Source: Jiangella aurantiaca
Lineage (GTDB): Bacteria; Actinomycetota; Actinomycetes; Jiangellales; Jiangellaceae
Assembly: GCF_004349105.1 (NCBI RefSeq)
Contig: NZ_SMLB01000005.1
Coordinates: 186,001 to 250,000 of the forward strand
Direction: 5' to 3'
DNA: 64,000 nucleotides
Below are positions 1-8,748 of this stretch, piece by piece; the first letter of the stretch is position 1; every line of letters starts with the position of its first letter. The notes beneath the pieces are model-generated. The model did no database searches and was not told where the DNA came from. It saw nothing but the letters and a program-made list of their open reading frames with translations. A program made the position numbers and the translations under genes.

Positions 1-671
1 AGGTCGCCGCCGAAGCTCACCACGGCGTGCTTGACGACGGCGTCGCGGCCCACGCTGATGTGGTGGTGCGACAGGTGCACGGAGTCGTCGGCCCAGTCCT
101 GCAGCGAGACCACGATGAGCCTGGCGCCGTCGTGGGTGACGATCTCGACGTTGTCGGCGAAGGCCGCCGAGCCCTCGTGCTCGAGGACGACCACGCTCTG
201 GCTGAACCGCTCGGCGGTGATGACCACGTGGCCGGCGGCCGCCTTCTCGGCGCTCAGGCCCTGCAGCCGGACGATGGTGGGCTTCTCGGCGACGACGTCG
301 GCCGGCACGGTGATGGCCAGCACCTTGTCCGCCTCGGCCCACGCCCGCGCGCTGGGGCGGTCGTTCGGCACGTAGCCGGACGAGCCGCGCCGCGCGTCGG
401 TCGCCTCGACCGTCTCGACGACCACCTGCGGGTCGGCGTCGACGCTGACCTCGTAGTCGTGGCCGTCGAGCGGGGCGTCGTCGTGCAGGCCGCGCAGCCG
501 CGCCATGGGCGTGAAGCGCCACTCCTCCTCGCGCCCGCGCGGCACCACGTGGGCGTCGACGTCGAACGACGCGACGGTGTCGAAGGCGCTCCCGCCGTGG
601 TCGGGCGCGCCGGCGCCGTGGGAGTGCTCGGTGAGGCCGTGCTGGGCCTGCTGAGCCGTGTCCGTGGTCAT
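1..671 (-). CDS. sufD: Fe-S cluster assembly protein SufD, partial
   Basis: This is the N-terminal 223 residues of SufD; the gene continues past the left edge. SufD is the partner of SufB in the SufBCD scaffold that builds Fe-S clusters in the cytoplasm. The ATG at 671-669 opens MTTDTAQQAQ and the frame stays open to base 1. The visible part includes GYVPNDRPSARAWAEADKV and the beta-helix-type stretch HVVITAERFSQSVVVLEHEG, followed by WADDSVHLSHHHISVG, all typical of SufB/SufD proteins. It lies 57 bp after the sufB stop on the same strand, so it is the third gene of a sufR-sufB-sufD operon. The upstream GAGAGAG is a weak ribosome site. The identity as SufD rather than a second SufB rests on its divergence from the neighbouring SufB and on gene order. 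Confidence 0.9.
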   Translation of the reverse strand, partial: MTTDTAQQAQHGLTEHSHGAGAPDHGGSAFDTVASFDVDAHVVPRGREEEWRFTPMARLRGLHDDAPLDGHDYEVSVDADPQVVVETVEATDARRGSSGYVPNDRPSARAWAEADKVLAITVPADVVAEKPTIVRLQGLSAEKAAAGHVVITAERFSQSVVVLEHEGSAAFADNVEIVTHDGARLIVVSLQDWADDSVHLSHHHISVGRDAVVKHAVVSFGGD

Positions 672-728
672 CTGCTCTCTCTCGTGGGTGGACGGCTGCT
701 GCTCGGTGTGTCGGGTGCGGCGGCCGCG

Positions 729-2141
729 TCAGCCGACCGCGCCCTCCATCTGCAGCTCGATCAGCCGGTTCAGCTCCAGCGCGTACTCCATGGGCAGCTC
801 GCGCGCGATGGGCTCGATGAAGCCGCGCACGATCATCGCCATGGCCTCCTCCTCGGTGAGGCCGCGGCTCATCAGGTAGAAGAGCTGGTCCTCGCTGACC
901 TTGGAGACGGTGGCCTCGTGGCCCATGGAGACGTCGTCGTTGCGGATGTCGACGTACGGGTAGGTGTCGGAGCGCGAGATGGTGTCGACCAGCAGCGCGT
1001 CGCAGCGGACCGTGCTGGCGCTGTGGTGGGCGCGCGGCATGACCTGCACCAGGCCGCGGTACGACGTACGGCCGCCGCCGCGGGCGACCGACTTCGACAC
1101 GATGGAGCTCGAGGTGTTCGGCGCGAGGTGCACCATCTTCGACCCGGAGTCCTGGTGCTGGCCCTCGCCGGCGAACGCCAGCGACAGCGTCTCGCCCTTG
1201 GCGTGCTCGCCCATGAGGTAGATGGCCGGGTACTTCATGGTGATCTTCGACCCGATGTTGCCGTCGATCCACTCCATGGTGGCGCCCTCGGCGGCCGTGG
1301 CGCGCTTCGTCACCAGGTTGTACACGTTGTTCGACCAGTTCTGGATGGTCGTGTACCGGACCCGGGCGCCCTTCTTCACCACGATCTCGACGACGGCGCT
1401 GTGCAGCGAGTCGGACGTGTAGATGGGGGCGGTGCAGCCCTCGACGTAGTGGACGTAGGAGTCCTCGTCGGCGATGATCAGCGTCCGCTCGAACTGGCCC
1501 ATGTTCTCGGTGTTGATGCGGAAGTAGGCCTGCAGCGGGATCTCGACGTGGACGCCCTTCGGCACGTAGATGAAGCTGCCGCCGGACCACACCGCGGTGT
1601 TCAGCGCGGAGAACTTGTTGTCGCCGGCCGGGATGACCGAGGCGAAGTACTCCTTGAACAGCTCGGGGTGCTCCTTCAGCCCGGTGTCGGTGTCGAGGAA
1701 GATGACGCCCTGCTCCTCGAGGTCCTCACGGATCTTGTGGTAGACGACCTCGGACTCGTACTGGGCCGCGACGCCGGCCACGAGGCGCTGCTTCTCCGCC
1801 TCGGGGATGCCGAGCTTGTCGTAGGTGTTCTTGATGTCGTCGGGCAGCTCGTCCCAGGACGCGGCCTGCTTCTCGGTGGAGCGGACGAAGTATTTGATGT
1901 TGTCGAAGTCGATGGTCGACAGGTCGGCGCCCCACGTGGGAACCGGCTTCTTCTCGTAGAGCCGCAGCGCCTTGAGGCGGGTCTCGAGCATCCACTCGGG
2001 CTCGCCCTTGAGCGCGGAGATCTCGCGGACCACGTCCTCGTTCAGCCCGCGCTTCGCGGCCGCGCCGGCGGTGTCGCTGTCGGCCCAGCCGTACTCGTAA
2101 CGACCCAGGCCCTCGAGCTCGGGGTGAGCGGTGGTGGTCAT
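729..2141 (-). CDS. sufB: Fe-S cluster assembly scaffold SufB
   Basis: 470-residue SufB, the core scaffold of the SufBCD complex that assembles [Fe-S] clusters with sulfur delivered by SufS/SufU. The sequence shows the family hallmarks [40 protein letters not shown] and the C-terminal [19 protein letters not shown]. Cys380 in [11 protein letters not shown] lies 90 residues from the end, the position of the essential cysteine near the SufB-SufD interface in E. coli (Cys405). There is no intein, unlike the sufB of some mycobacteria. The ATG at 2141 lies 2 bp after the sufR stop with GAGAGG just upstream, so translation is probably coupled. Length is normal for actinobacteria. Confidence 0.97.
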   Translation of the reverse strand: MTTTAHPELEGLGRYEYGWADSDTAGAAAKRGLNEDVVREISALKGEPEWMLETRLKALRLYEKKPVPTWGADLSTIDFDNIKYFVRSTEKQAASWDELPDDIKNTYDKLGIPEAEKQRLVAGVAAQYESEVVYHKIREDLEEQGVIFLDTDTGLKEHPELFKEYFASVIPAGDNKFSALNTAVWSGGSFIYVPKGVHVEIPLQAYFRINTENMGQFERTLIIADEDSYVHYVEGCTAPIYTSDSLHSAVVEIVVKKGARVRYTTIQNWSNNVYNLVTKRATAAEGATMEWIDGNIGSKITMKYPAIYLMGEHAKGETLSLAFAGEGQHQDSGSKMVHLAPNTSSSIVSKSVARGGGRTSYRGLVQVMPRAHHSASTVRCDALLVDTISRSDTYPYVDIRNDDVSMGHEATVSKVSEDQLFYLMSRGLTEEEAMAMIVRGFIEPIARELPMEYALELNRLIELQMEGAVG

Positions 2142-2143
2142 AT

Positions 2144-2878
2144 TCAGGAGATCCTCTCCGCGTTCTCGGTCGTGCCTGTGGCCGGGACGACGCCGCCCCG
2201 GGGGATGTGCGTGGTGCAGACGCCCTCGCCGTGCGCGATGGTGGCGATGCGCTGGACGTGGGTGTCGAGCAGCCGGGCGAACGCCTCAGTCTCGGCCTCG
2301 CACAACTGCGGGAACTGCTCGGCGACGTGCGCCACCGGGCAGTGGTGCTGGCACAGCTGCTCGCCCGTCACCGGCGAGGCCTGGGCCGACGCGGCGTACC
2401 CGTCGGCGCTGAGGGCGTCGGCGAGCGCGGCCGCGCGCTGCTCCGGAGGTACCGACTCGATGATAGGCCGGTACCGCTCCTCGAGGTCGGCGATGCGCCG
2501 ACGGGCGAACTCGGCGACGAGGTGCTCACCCCCGGTCTCGGCGAGGAACCGCAGCGCACCGACCGCGAGATCGTCGTAGGCCTGCTCGAACGCGTCGCGA
2601 CCGGCCGGCGTCAGCACGAACACCTTGGCCGGGCGGCCGCGGCCGCGGTGGCCGTAGACTCGCTCCTCGCGGGCCTCGATGACGCCGTCGCCCAGCAGGG
2701 TGTCGAGGTGACGCCGTACGGCCGCCGGGGTCAGCCCCAGGCGCTCGCCCAGCGCCGCCGCCGTCGACGGGCCGTTCTCGAGGATGGAGCGGGCGACGCG
2801 CTCGCGGGTGCGCGCGTGCGCCTCCTGGACGCCGGGCTCGTCGCCCGGTGCCCGAGTCGCGTCGCGCACGTATTTCAC
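2144..2878 (-). CDS. sufR: SufR-type Fe-S-sensing transcriptional regulator
   Basis: 244-residue winged-helix regulator, first gene of the suf operon. An ArsR/DeoR-like helix-turn-helix spans roughly residues 25-70 ([18 protein letters not shown] then VRRHLDTLL). The C-terminal half has cysteines at 176, 180, 193 and 221, the first three in [19 protein letters not shown], which fits the Fe-S ligand region of SufR proteins. In the family, the cluster-loaded form represses suf and cluster loss derepresses it. The start is GTG at 2878 with no good Shine-Dalgarno sequence, so the exact N-terminus is uncertain. An iron-regulator box lies 60-78 bp upstream, suggesting two layers of control (cluster status and iron). 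Confidence 0.9.
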   Translation of the reverse strand: MKYVRDATRAPGDEPGVQEAHARTRERVARSILENGPSTAAALGERLGLTPAAVRRHLDTLLGDGVIEAREERVYGHRGRGRPAKVFVLTPAGRDAFEQAYDDLAVGALRFLAETGGEHLVAEFARRRIADLEERYRPIIESVPPEQRAAALADALSADGYAASAQASPVTGEQLCQHHCPVAHVAEQFPQLCEAETEAFARLLDTHVQRIATIAHGEGVCTTHIPRGGVVPATGTTENAERIS

Positions 2879-2937
2879 AACACCATCGTGCTCTTTTTCA
2901 GGTCGGGACTCAACCTCCTCACCGTGCGATGCATCAC

Positions 2938-2956
2938 GCAGGTGAGCCTTACCTTT
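2938..2956 (-). promoter_or_regulatory. DtxR/IdeR-type iron box upstream of suf operon
   Basis: The 19-mer centred on AGGTGAGCCTTACCT matches the actinobacterial DtxR/IdeR consensus TTAGGTTAGGCTAACCTAA at all core positions (AGGT, AG, CT, ACCT). It is an imperfect palindrome about 60 bp before the sufR start codon. The family of Fe2+-bound DtxR/IdeR repressors binds such boxes; whether it represses or activates suf here cannot be read from sequence. Confidence 0.65.
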
Positions 2957-3034
2957 CTGTGTGGAGCGTCACAGCCCGCCGCATGGTCGTCGGACGGCGC
3001 CTTGCCCCTGGTACCCGCGAGGCCGGCGGATGCT

Positions 3035-3086
3035 CGCGAAACCGACGGATACAGGCCGAAGCGGGCCGGGATCCGTCGGTTTCGCG
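3035..3086. repeat. 16-bp perfect inverted repeat
   Basis: Arms CGCGAAACCGACGGAT (3035-3050) and its exact reverse complement (3071-3086) are separated by 20 bp. The element sits between the divergent suf operon and the gene at 3151 and could form a long cruciform or an RNA hairpin. It has no U-tract. The flanking stretch 2879-3150 otherwise shows only the iron box. Confidence 0.75.
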
Positions 3087-3150
3087 GGCACCCGCCGTTG
3101 ATCGATCCGCGGGCGGGGTACGCCCTGAGCGAGAGGCGGGTGATCGTTCG

Positions 3151-3831
3151 ATGGAAGCAGCCGTCGTCCTGCTGTTCGCCGTGCTGGCCGGCGCGGTGTT
3201 CGTGAGTGTGCGGTACGGACGGTTCACCGCCCAGCGGCGCCTCGCGGACCTGCGCGGATTCGTCCACTCGCACGGCTGGCGGCTCGGCTCGGGCGACGAG
3301 GAGCTGACCCGGCGCTGGCCCGGCCCGCCGTTCCACCCCGGCGGCGGCGTCGCGCGACCCGTCGTCACCGGCACCCACCGCGGCCGCGACTTCCTCGCGT
3401 TCGAGTACCTCTACGAGGTCACGCCGTCGCCCGCGGCCAAGACCGCGATCCCGCACCGGCGCACCGTCGTGACGATCCCACTGCCCGCACCCGTCCCCGA
3501 CCTGGCCGTGACCAGGAAGGACGCCGTCGCCGGTGCGGTGGCGCGCGTGCTGGACCGGCCCGGTGCCGACGTCCCCGGCGAGTCCGGGCGCCGGTACCAC
3601 GTCGCCTGCACGGACCAGCTGTTCGCGACGACGGTGCTGCAGCCGCCGGTCCTCGCAGAGCTCGAGGCCGGGCCGGCGTGGGAGTGGCGGTTCGCCGGCG
3701 ACACGATGGTCGGCTACCAGGCCGGCCGGCTCACCCCGGACCGGCTGCTGAGCGGCCTCGACGCGCTGGCGGATGTGCTCGACCGGATCCCGGCGGAGGC
3801 CTGGCGCCATGGCGGTCCTGCGGCGGCGTGA
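3151..3831 (+). CDS. Membrane-anchored protein of unknown function
   Basis: 226-residue protein that I do not recognise. It begins with a hydrophobic helix (residues about 3-22, AAVVLLFAVLAGAVFVSV) followed by a basic turn and a soluble domain of about 200 residues rich in beta-type segments, including RDFLAFEYLYEVTP and RRTVVTIPLPAPVPDLAV. This predicts an N-terminally anchored protein with a cytoplasmic domain. The ATG at 3151 was chosen because it directly precedes the membrane helix. The frame is open further upstream, but that part overlaps the inverted repeat and reads as non-protein. It stands alone, transcribed away from suf. Confidence 0.7.
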   Translation: MEAAVVLLFAVLAGAVFVSVRYGRFTAQRRLADLRGFVHSHGWRLGSGDEELTRRWPGPPFHPGGGVARPVVTGTHRGRDFLAFEYLYEVTPSPAAKTAIPHRRTVVTIPLPAPVPDLAVTRKDAVAGAVARVLDRPGADVPGESGRRYHVACTDQLFATTVLQPPVLAELEAGPAWEWRFAGDTMVGYQAGRLTPDRLLSGLDALADVLDRIPAEAWRHGGPAAA

Positions 3832-3882
3832 GCCCGGTCCGGCAGCCGGTTTGTGCGGGTCGGCCGGGGGTACGTGGCTGAC

Positions 3883-4098
3883 ATGACCCTTGGCCGCGGC
3901 ATCTTCCTGATGACGCTGGGGCTGATCCTGGCCCTCGGCGTGCGTGACCGGGTGGGTACGTTCGACCTCAGCGTCATCGGCTGGATCCTGACCGGCGTCG
4001 GCCTGCTGATCTTCGTCCTCGCATTCGTCGTCGGCCCGGCGCGAGCAGCGCGTGAGCCGGAGGTCATCGACGAACAGGACGACGTCGGCGAGCTCTGA
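3883..4098 (+). CDS. DUF6458-type small membrane protein
   Basis: 71-residue protein with two hydrophobic helices (IFLMTLGLILALGV and VIGWILTGVGLLIFVLAFVV) joined by a short polar loop RDRVGTFDLS, then a charged tail. This is the pattern of the DUF6458 family, common in actinobacteria and of unknown role. A paralogue lies at 9823-10071 with near-identical helices (both contain LGLILALGVRDR and FDLSVIGW). The ATG at 3883 matches the paralogue's start, although the frame is open a little further upstream. Confidence 0.8.
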   Translation: MTLGRGIFLMTLGLILALGVRDRVGTFDLSVIGWILTGVGLLIFVLAFVVGPARAAREPEVIDEQDDVGEL

Positions 4099-4166
4099 CC
4101 CCGGCCCGGAGACGGCCGGTCCGACCGGTCGTCGGCGGTTCCGGCGACTCGTGCAACACTCGCACG

Positions 4167-5099
4167 ATGAGCGCAGCGGCGGCCGTCGAGATCTCCTCTC
4201 TGGTCAAGCGCTACGACGCCGTCACCGCGGTCGACGGGTTGTCGCTGCGGGTCGCGGCCCGGACGATCACCGCGGTTCTGGGTCCCAACGGCGCCGGCAA
4301 GACCACCACCATCGAGATCTGCGAGGGCTTCCGCCGCCCCGACGCCGGCACCGTGCGGGTCCTGGGGCTGGATCCGTGGCGCGACGGCGCCGCGCTGCGG
4401 CCCCGAGTGGGCGTCATGCTGCAGGAAGGCGCCGGCTTCTATCCGGGTGCGCGGCCGGTCGAGCTGCTCACGCACCTGGCCCGGCTCCATGCCTATCCGC
4501 TGGACGTGCGGATGCTGGTGGCACGGCTCGGCCTGGACACGTTGGGCCGGGCGCCGCTGCGGCGGCTGTCCGGCGGCGAGCGGCAGCGGGTCGCACTGGC
4601 GGCGGCGCTGATCGGGCGGCCCGAGGTGGTGTTCCTCGACGAGGCGACCGCCGGGCTGGACCCGCAGGGCCGGCGTTCGACGTGGCAACTGCTGGACGAG
4701 CTGCGGGCCGCCGGGGTCACCGTCGTGCTGACGACCCACCTGATCGACGAGGCCGAGCGGCTCGCCGACCACGTCGTCATCGTCGACGCCGGCCGGGTGC
4801 TGGCCGAGGGGACGCCGCAGGAGCTGACCAGCGGCGTCTCCGATGACGTGATCCGCTTCGGCGGCCCGCCCCGCCTGGACGTCGGGTCGCTGCGGGCAGC
4901 GCTGCCGGACACCGCCGCGGTGCGCGAGATCGCGCCCGGCTCCTACGAGGTCACGGCCAAGGTCGACCCGCGGCTGCTGGCGACACTGACCTCCTGGTGC
5001 GCGGCGAACGACATCCTGGCGGAGGGCCTGCAGGTCGGGCACCGGTCGCTGGAGGACGTCTACCTGGAGCTGATCGGGGCGGAAGGGGCGACGCGGTGA
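4167..5099 (+). CDS. ABC transporter ATP-binding protein
   Basis: 310-residue ATPase of an ABC-2 type exporter. Walker A GPNGAGKTT is at residues 39-47, the Q-loop Gln at 86, signature LSGGE at 134-138, Walker B VVFLDEA at 154-160 and the switch His at 191. The about 90-residue C-terminal extension, ending in LEDVYLELIG, is typical of drug or daunorubicin-resistance (DrrA-like) ATPases. It overlaps the permease start by GTGA, so the two are translationally coupled. The substrate cannot be deduced; an antibiotic or lipid is the usual inference. Confidence 0.93.
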   Translation: MSAAAAVEISSLVKRYDAVTAVDGLSLRVAARTITAVLGPNGAGKTTTIEICEGFRRPDAGTVRVLGLDPWRDGAALRPRVGVMLQEGAGFYPGARPVELLTHLARLHAYPLDVRMLVARLGLDTLGRAPLRRLSGGERQRVALAAALIGRPEVVFLDEATAGLDPQGRRSTWQLLDELRAAGVTVVLTTHLIDEAERLADHVVIVDAGRVLAEGTPQELTSGVSDDVIRFGGPPRLDVGSLRAALPDTAAVREIAPGSYEVTAKVDPRLLATLTSWCAANDILAEGLQVGHRSLEDVYLELIGAEGATR

Positions 5100-5881
5100 C
5101 CACGACGCCGTCCGCCGGACGATCACCGTTCGCGCCGGCGCCCGGCGCGGCGCCCGTCGGCCTGATGCTGCTGGCCCAGACGCTGTTCGAGATCCGCCTG
5201 CTGCTGCGCAACGGCGAGCAGCTCCTGCTGACCGCCGCGATCCCGGTCGTGCTGCTGTGGCTGCTGACCGCCGCGCCGGTGTTCGACACCGGCGACTACG
5301 AGCGGGTCGACTTCCTCGTGCCCGGGATCCTGGCGCTGTGCGTGATGTCGACGGCGTTCACGTCGCTGGCGATCGCGACCGGGTACGAGCGGCGTTACGG
5401 CGCGCTCAAACGGCTGGCGGCGTCGCCGCTCCCCCGCTGGACGTTGCTGCTGGCCAAGGCACTGACCGTGCTGGTGGTCGAGGCGCTGCAGGTCGTGCTG
5501 GTCGGCGGGCTCGGTCTGGCCCTGGGCTGGCAGCCATCGGGATCGCCGCTGGCCGTGGTCGTGCTGCTGGTCGCCGGAACCCTGGCGTTCGCCGGTCTGG
5601 GCCTGCTGTTGGCCGGCACCCTCCGCGCCGAGGCGACGCTGGCTGCGGCGAACCTCGTCTACCTGTTGCTGCTGGTGCTGGGCGGCGTGGTGATCCCGCT
5701 GTCCGGCTTCCCGTCCGGCGTGCGGACGGCGCTGGAGCTGACGCCGACGGGTGCCCTGGCCGACGGGCTGCGGTCGGTCCTGGCCGACGGCGCCGGCCTG
5801 CCGTGGGGATCGGTCGCCGTGCTGGCGGTCTGGGCGGTCGCCGGCCTGGCGGCGGCGGCCCGCTGGTTCCGCTGGGAGTGA
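5096..5881 (+). CDS. ABC-2 type transporter permease
   Basis: 261-residue membrane protein with about six hydrophobic helices, including LLLTAAIPVVLLWLL near residue 45 and a C-terminal VAVLAVWAVAGLAAAARWF. The motif GYERRYGALKRLAASPLPRW between helices two and three is characteristic of ABC-2 (DrrB-like) permeases. The GTG at 5096 overlaps the ATPase stop codon. It is the membrane half of the exporter formed with the preceding ATPase. The next gene is convergent, 37 bp away. Confidence 0.92.
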   Translation: MTTTPSAGRSPFAPAPGAAPVGLMLLAQTLFEIRLLLRNGEQLLLTAAIPVVLLWLLTAAPVFDTGDYERVDFLVPGILALCVMSTAFTSLAIATGYERRYGALKRLAASPLPRWTLLLAKALTVLVVEALQVVLVGGLGLALGWQPSGSPLAVVVLLVAGTLAFAGLGLLLAGTLRAEATLAAANLVYLLLLVLGGVVIPLSGFPSGVRTALELTPTGALADGLRSVLADGAGLPWGSVAVLAVWAVAGLAAAARWFRWE

Positions 5882-5918
5882 CCGCGCTCCGAGCGTCGCC
5901 GGGCCCGTCAGGCACCGC

Positions 5919-7532
5919 TCACGGCTCGCGGAAAGCCGCCTGCTCGGGATGGTCCACGATCGGCCGTTCATGGACGAGGAACGGGTCGAGCAGGCCGGGA
6001 ACGGCCTCCGCGCCGAACTCCAGGACCTCGTGCTCGTCGGCGTCGATGACGGAGTAGCGCCGCGCCCCGGCGGCCGTCGTGGCGGTGAGCGTCATGAGGC
6101 CCGCGCGGCGCTGGAACACCGACTGGCTCACCCGCCAGCCGATGATGCCCTGCCGCTGCAGGTACACCGTCGCCCGCCGTACGCTGCCCTTGCGCGCGAC
6201 GAGGAAGTCGCCGTCGAGGTCGTGGCCGAGCGATCCGTACGCGTCGCCGGCCAGCACCACCAGCGCCACGGCGCAGCCCGCCGCGAGCACCGTCAGCACG
6301 ATCGCCCAGAAGTCGCGCACCGGCGAGGCGACCGCCAGCCAGGCCACCACCGCCGCCAGCACCGCGTCGGCCGCGAGGGCCCAGCGCAGTCGCCGGGTGC
6401 GCGCCGTCGCCGGATGTCGTCGCAGCCGGCCACCGGGCCGGATTCCGGCGACGGCCGCCGCCACGGACGCGGCGACCGTCATCGGCGCGGCCGGCAGCAG
6501 TGTCGACGCCTCGGACTTGGGGTCGGCGCGCAGGCCGGTCGTGACGACGTCGACACGGGCCGCGCCGGCGGAGCGGACGCCGAGCGGCTCGACGATCTCG
6601 ACGCCGCGGACGCGCTGCTCCTCGATACTGACCGAGCGGGTGGTGAGCAGGCCGCGGCGGACTCGCAGCGTGCCGCCGGGCTCGCGTTCGAGGCGGTAGG
6701 CCCACCACGCCTCCAGGCTGAAGGCCAGCGTTGCCACAACTCCGACCAGCACGAACACCCCCGCGAACAACAGCAGCGTCTGCGTCGCGCCGATCTCCTC
6801 GACGACGTCGCGGGTGACGTCGACCGGCAGGCTCTCGCGACCGAACCAGTTCAGCACCTGGAACAGGCCGCCGACCGCGACGCCGGCCAGCGCGAACGTC
6901 CAGAACGACAGCGGCGCGAAGCGGAGCCAGACGGGATCCCAGCGGGCCAGCACCCGCACGCCCGATTCCGTGCCGTCGGCGGCCACCGGCGCGCGGTCGA
7001 GCAGCAGCGCGCGCAGCCACTCGCCCTCGCCGCGGGCCACGGAATCGAGCACCAGCGTCTGCGGCGACTGTCCCGCCCCGCCGGCCTCGACCTGCTCACC
7101 CGTACCGATGCTGACCTTCACCAGCCCGAACACCCGCTGGACCGGGTCGGCCGAGAGGTCGACGGTGCGGATGCGCTCGCGCGCGAGCGAGCGCTTCGTG
7201 GTGAAGACCATGCCCTTGTGCAGTTCCATGCGGGTCGGCGTGACCCGGAAGCGGCTGTGCCGCCAGCGCACGTAGTCGGCGATGACCGCCGCCGCCACGA
7301 CCAGGACCACCGCCGGCACCACCCACGCCAGGGCGACGCCGTAGGAGGTGCCGGAGCCGATGCCGTACGTGGTGGGGACGGCGCCGCCGAGAGCGAGGAC
7401 GAAGACCCAGACGCCGGTGACCTTGACGGTGTCGCGGTGCAGCGCCAGCCAGCCGTCCTCGTCGGTGGCCGGGCCGGCGGTGGAGGCCGCGGCCGGGCCG
7501 GATGCCGAGTCGGCGGGATCGGGGCGGTTCAC
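5919..7532 (-). CDS. PH-domain (bPH2, YdbT-like) membrane protein
   Basis: 537-residue protein with pairs of transmembrane helices between three bacterial PH-like (bPH2, former DUF304) domains. The repeats are visible as SRFRVTPTRMELHKGMVF, then REPGGTLRVRRGLLTTRSV, then DGDFLVARKGSVRRATVYL, each followed by a segment like RIRTVDLSADPVQRVFGL. This is the architecture of YdbT of Bacillus. The GTG at 7532 overlaps the stop of the upstream PH gene by GTGA; the open frame upstream of it is only an extension through the neighbour. Family function is poorly known; in Bacillus the YdbS-YdbT pair is linked to antimicrobial peptide resistance. Confidence 0.85.
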   Translation of the reverse strand: MNRPDPADSASGPAAASTAGPATDEDGWLALHRDTVKVTGVWVFVLALGGAVPTTYGIGSGTSYGVALAWVVPAVVLVVAAAVIADYVRWRHSRFRVTPTRMELHKGMVFTTKRSLARERIRTVDLSADPVQRVFGLVKVSIGTGEQVEAGGAGQSPQTLVLDSVARGEGEWLRALLLDRAPVAADGTESGVRVLARWDPVWLRFAPLSFWTFALAGVAVGGLFQVLNWFGRESLPVDVTRDVVEEIGATQTLLLFAGVFVLVGVVATLAFSLEAWWAYRLEREPGGTLRVRRGLLTTRSVSIEEQRVRGVEIVEPLGVRSAGAARVDVVTTGLRADPKSEASTLLPAAPMTVAASVAAAVAGIRPGGRLRRHPATARTRRLRWALAADAVLAAVVAWLAVASPVRDFWAIVLTVLAAGCAVALVVLAGDAYGSLGHDLDGDFLVARKGSVRRATVYLQRQGIIGWRVSQSVFQRRAGLMTLTATTAAGARRYSVIDADEHEVLEFGAEAVPGLLDPFLVHERPIVDHPEQAAFREP

Positions 7533-8023
7533 GTCGCGTCGCCCGGGGTGTTGTGGGTGATGCGGGTGAGTTCCTCGGCGAGCTCGGCCGCCTGCTCGTG
7601 GTCGAGGCCCTCGATCTTCACCGCGCCCGCGGAGGAGGCCGTCGTCACCGTCACCGTCGACAGGCCGAAGGCGCGCTGCAGCGGGCCGCGGACGGTGTCG
7701 ACCGTCTGGATGCGCGACATCGGCGCCACCCGCCAGACCTGCCACAGCACGCCGCCACGGGTGTAGACGGCCAGGTCGGTGACCTCCCACCGGTGGATCC
7801 GGAACCACCACGGCGGCAGCAGCAAGAGTCCCAGCAGTCCGATGACCGCGAGCACGGCGGCGGGGATCAGGAACCACGCCCGAGCCGGCGCGATGAGCAG
7901 CCCGAGGATCAGCAGCGGGACCACCACAACGGCTGTCAGCACGCCGACCTGAGCACGCCACCAGGCCATGACACGCTGGTCGAGCCAGTTCCGGGGCGGT
8001 CGCAGCCGAGTGGCGCCGCTCAT
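7529..8023 (-). CDS. PH-domain (bPH2, YdbS-like) membrane protein
   Basis: 164-residue protein with two adjacent transmembrane helices (residues about 25-70, VGVLTAVVVVPLLILGLLIA and a following hydrophobic stretch) and one bPH2 domain containing RWEVTDLAVYTRGGVLWQVW and MSRIQTVDTVRGPLQRAFGL. It is the YdbS half of a YdbS-YdbT pair and is translationally coupled to the following gene (GTGA). The ATG at 8023 has GGGAGG seven bases upstream, which decides the start. Confidence 0.87.
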   Translation of the reverse strand: MSGATRLRPPRNWLDQRVMAWWRAQVGVLTAVVVVPLLILGLLIAPARAWFLIPAAVLAVIGLLGLLLLPPWWFRIHRWEVTDLAVYTRGGVLWQVWRVAPMSRIQTVDTVRGPLQRAFGLSTVTVTTASSAGAVKIEGLDHEQAAELAEELTRITHNTPGDAT

Positions 8024-8748
8024 GTCCCTTGCCTCCCGCAGGTCGTCGCAGTGAACGAGCAGGCTGCCAGAGCCCGCCGGTGTGCCCACGGCGGCTCTCA
8101 CGGCGATCATGGCGTGCCCGCAGTCGCACGGTAGCGGAGCCGCCGCGCCGGGGCGACCGAAGCGGGACGAGCCGCGCCGGTGCGGTAGCGGCGGCGCCGG
8201 CGGGCGGCGGCGGCTCGCGATCGCCATGGCAGCGGCACGTGGCGAGCAGGGCTCGCCGGCGCTCGGCGAGCACGGCGGGCGCTGCCGGCTCGGCACCCCG
8301 GCCGGCACCGGCGGCCGGGCCTCCCGCGGCCCCGCTCGGCTCAGCCGGCGGCCCGACGGGCTCAGCCGCATCGCCGGCCCGCCCGCCCACGGCGAGCGCG
8401 GCGGCGAGCACCGCGACAAGCGCGGCGACGACCACGGTGACGAGCACGGTGACGAGCACCGCGACCACGGCCGGCGCGGCGGCGGAAGGAGCGGATCGAA
8501 GAGCCATGCCCCGGACGCTAAGCCCGAATCCAGCCCGCTCGGCGGTTTCCGCGTTTGCCCGAATGAGCAGGGCGTTTGCCCGAATCCGGGCTAACCGACG
8601 AAGCACCGGATCAACAGCGAGGGCCAACTTCCGGGCTAACGCTGACGGGAGTCGGGCAGATCGCAGACCCTTGACAGAACCACCAGGCGTGAGGCAGCCC
8701 ACGTCGACCCCGAGATCGCGATCGGCCGCCGGGTCCTACCATGACGTG
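8024..8748. other. 725-bp stretch without a convincing gene
   Basis: No frame here has convincing protein character. One minus-strand frame starting at 8507 opens with a plausible membrane helix (VVAVLVTVLVTVVVAALVAV) but continues as low-complexity Ala/Pro/Arg without a stop through the PH genes, so it is either chance or a decayed small gene. The LVTV repeats come from a 12-bp tandem duplication at 8433-8456. Nearer ctaA, GCGTTTGCCCGAAT occurs twice (8551-8564 and 8572-8585), 21 bp apart, a possible paired binding site. Confidence 0.5.

Noticed and set aside
27-2579. An 850-codon plus-strand open frame across the suf operon
   Set aside because: It is antisense to sufR, sufB and sufD, which have clear family motifs; its residue composition (Asp/Val/Arg/His-rich without domains) is that of a mirror frame in GC-rich DNA.
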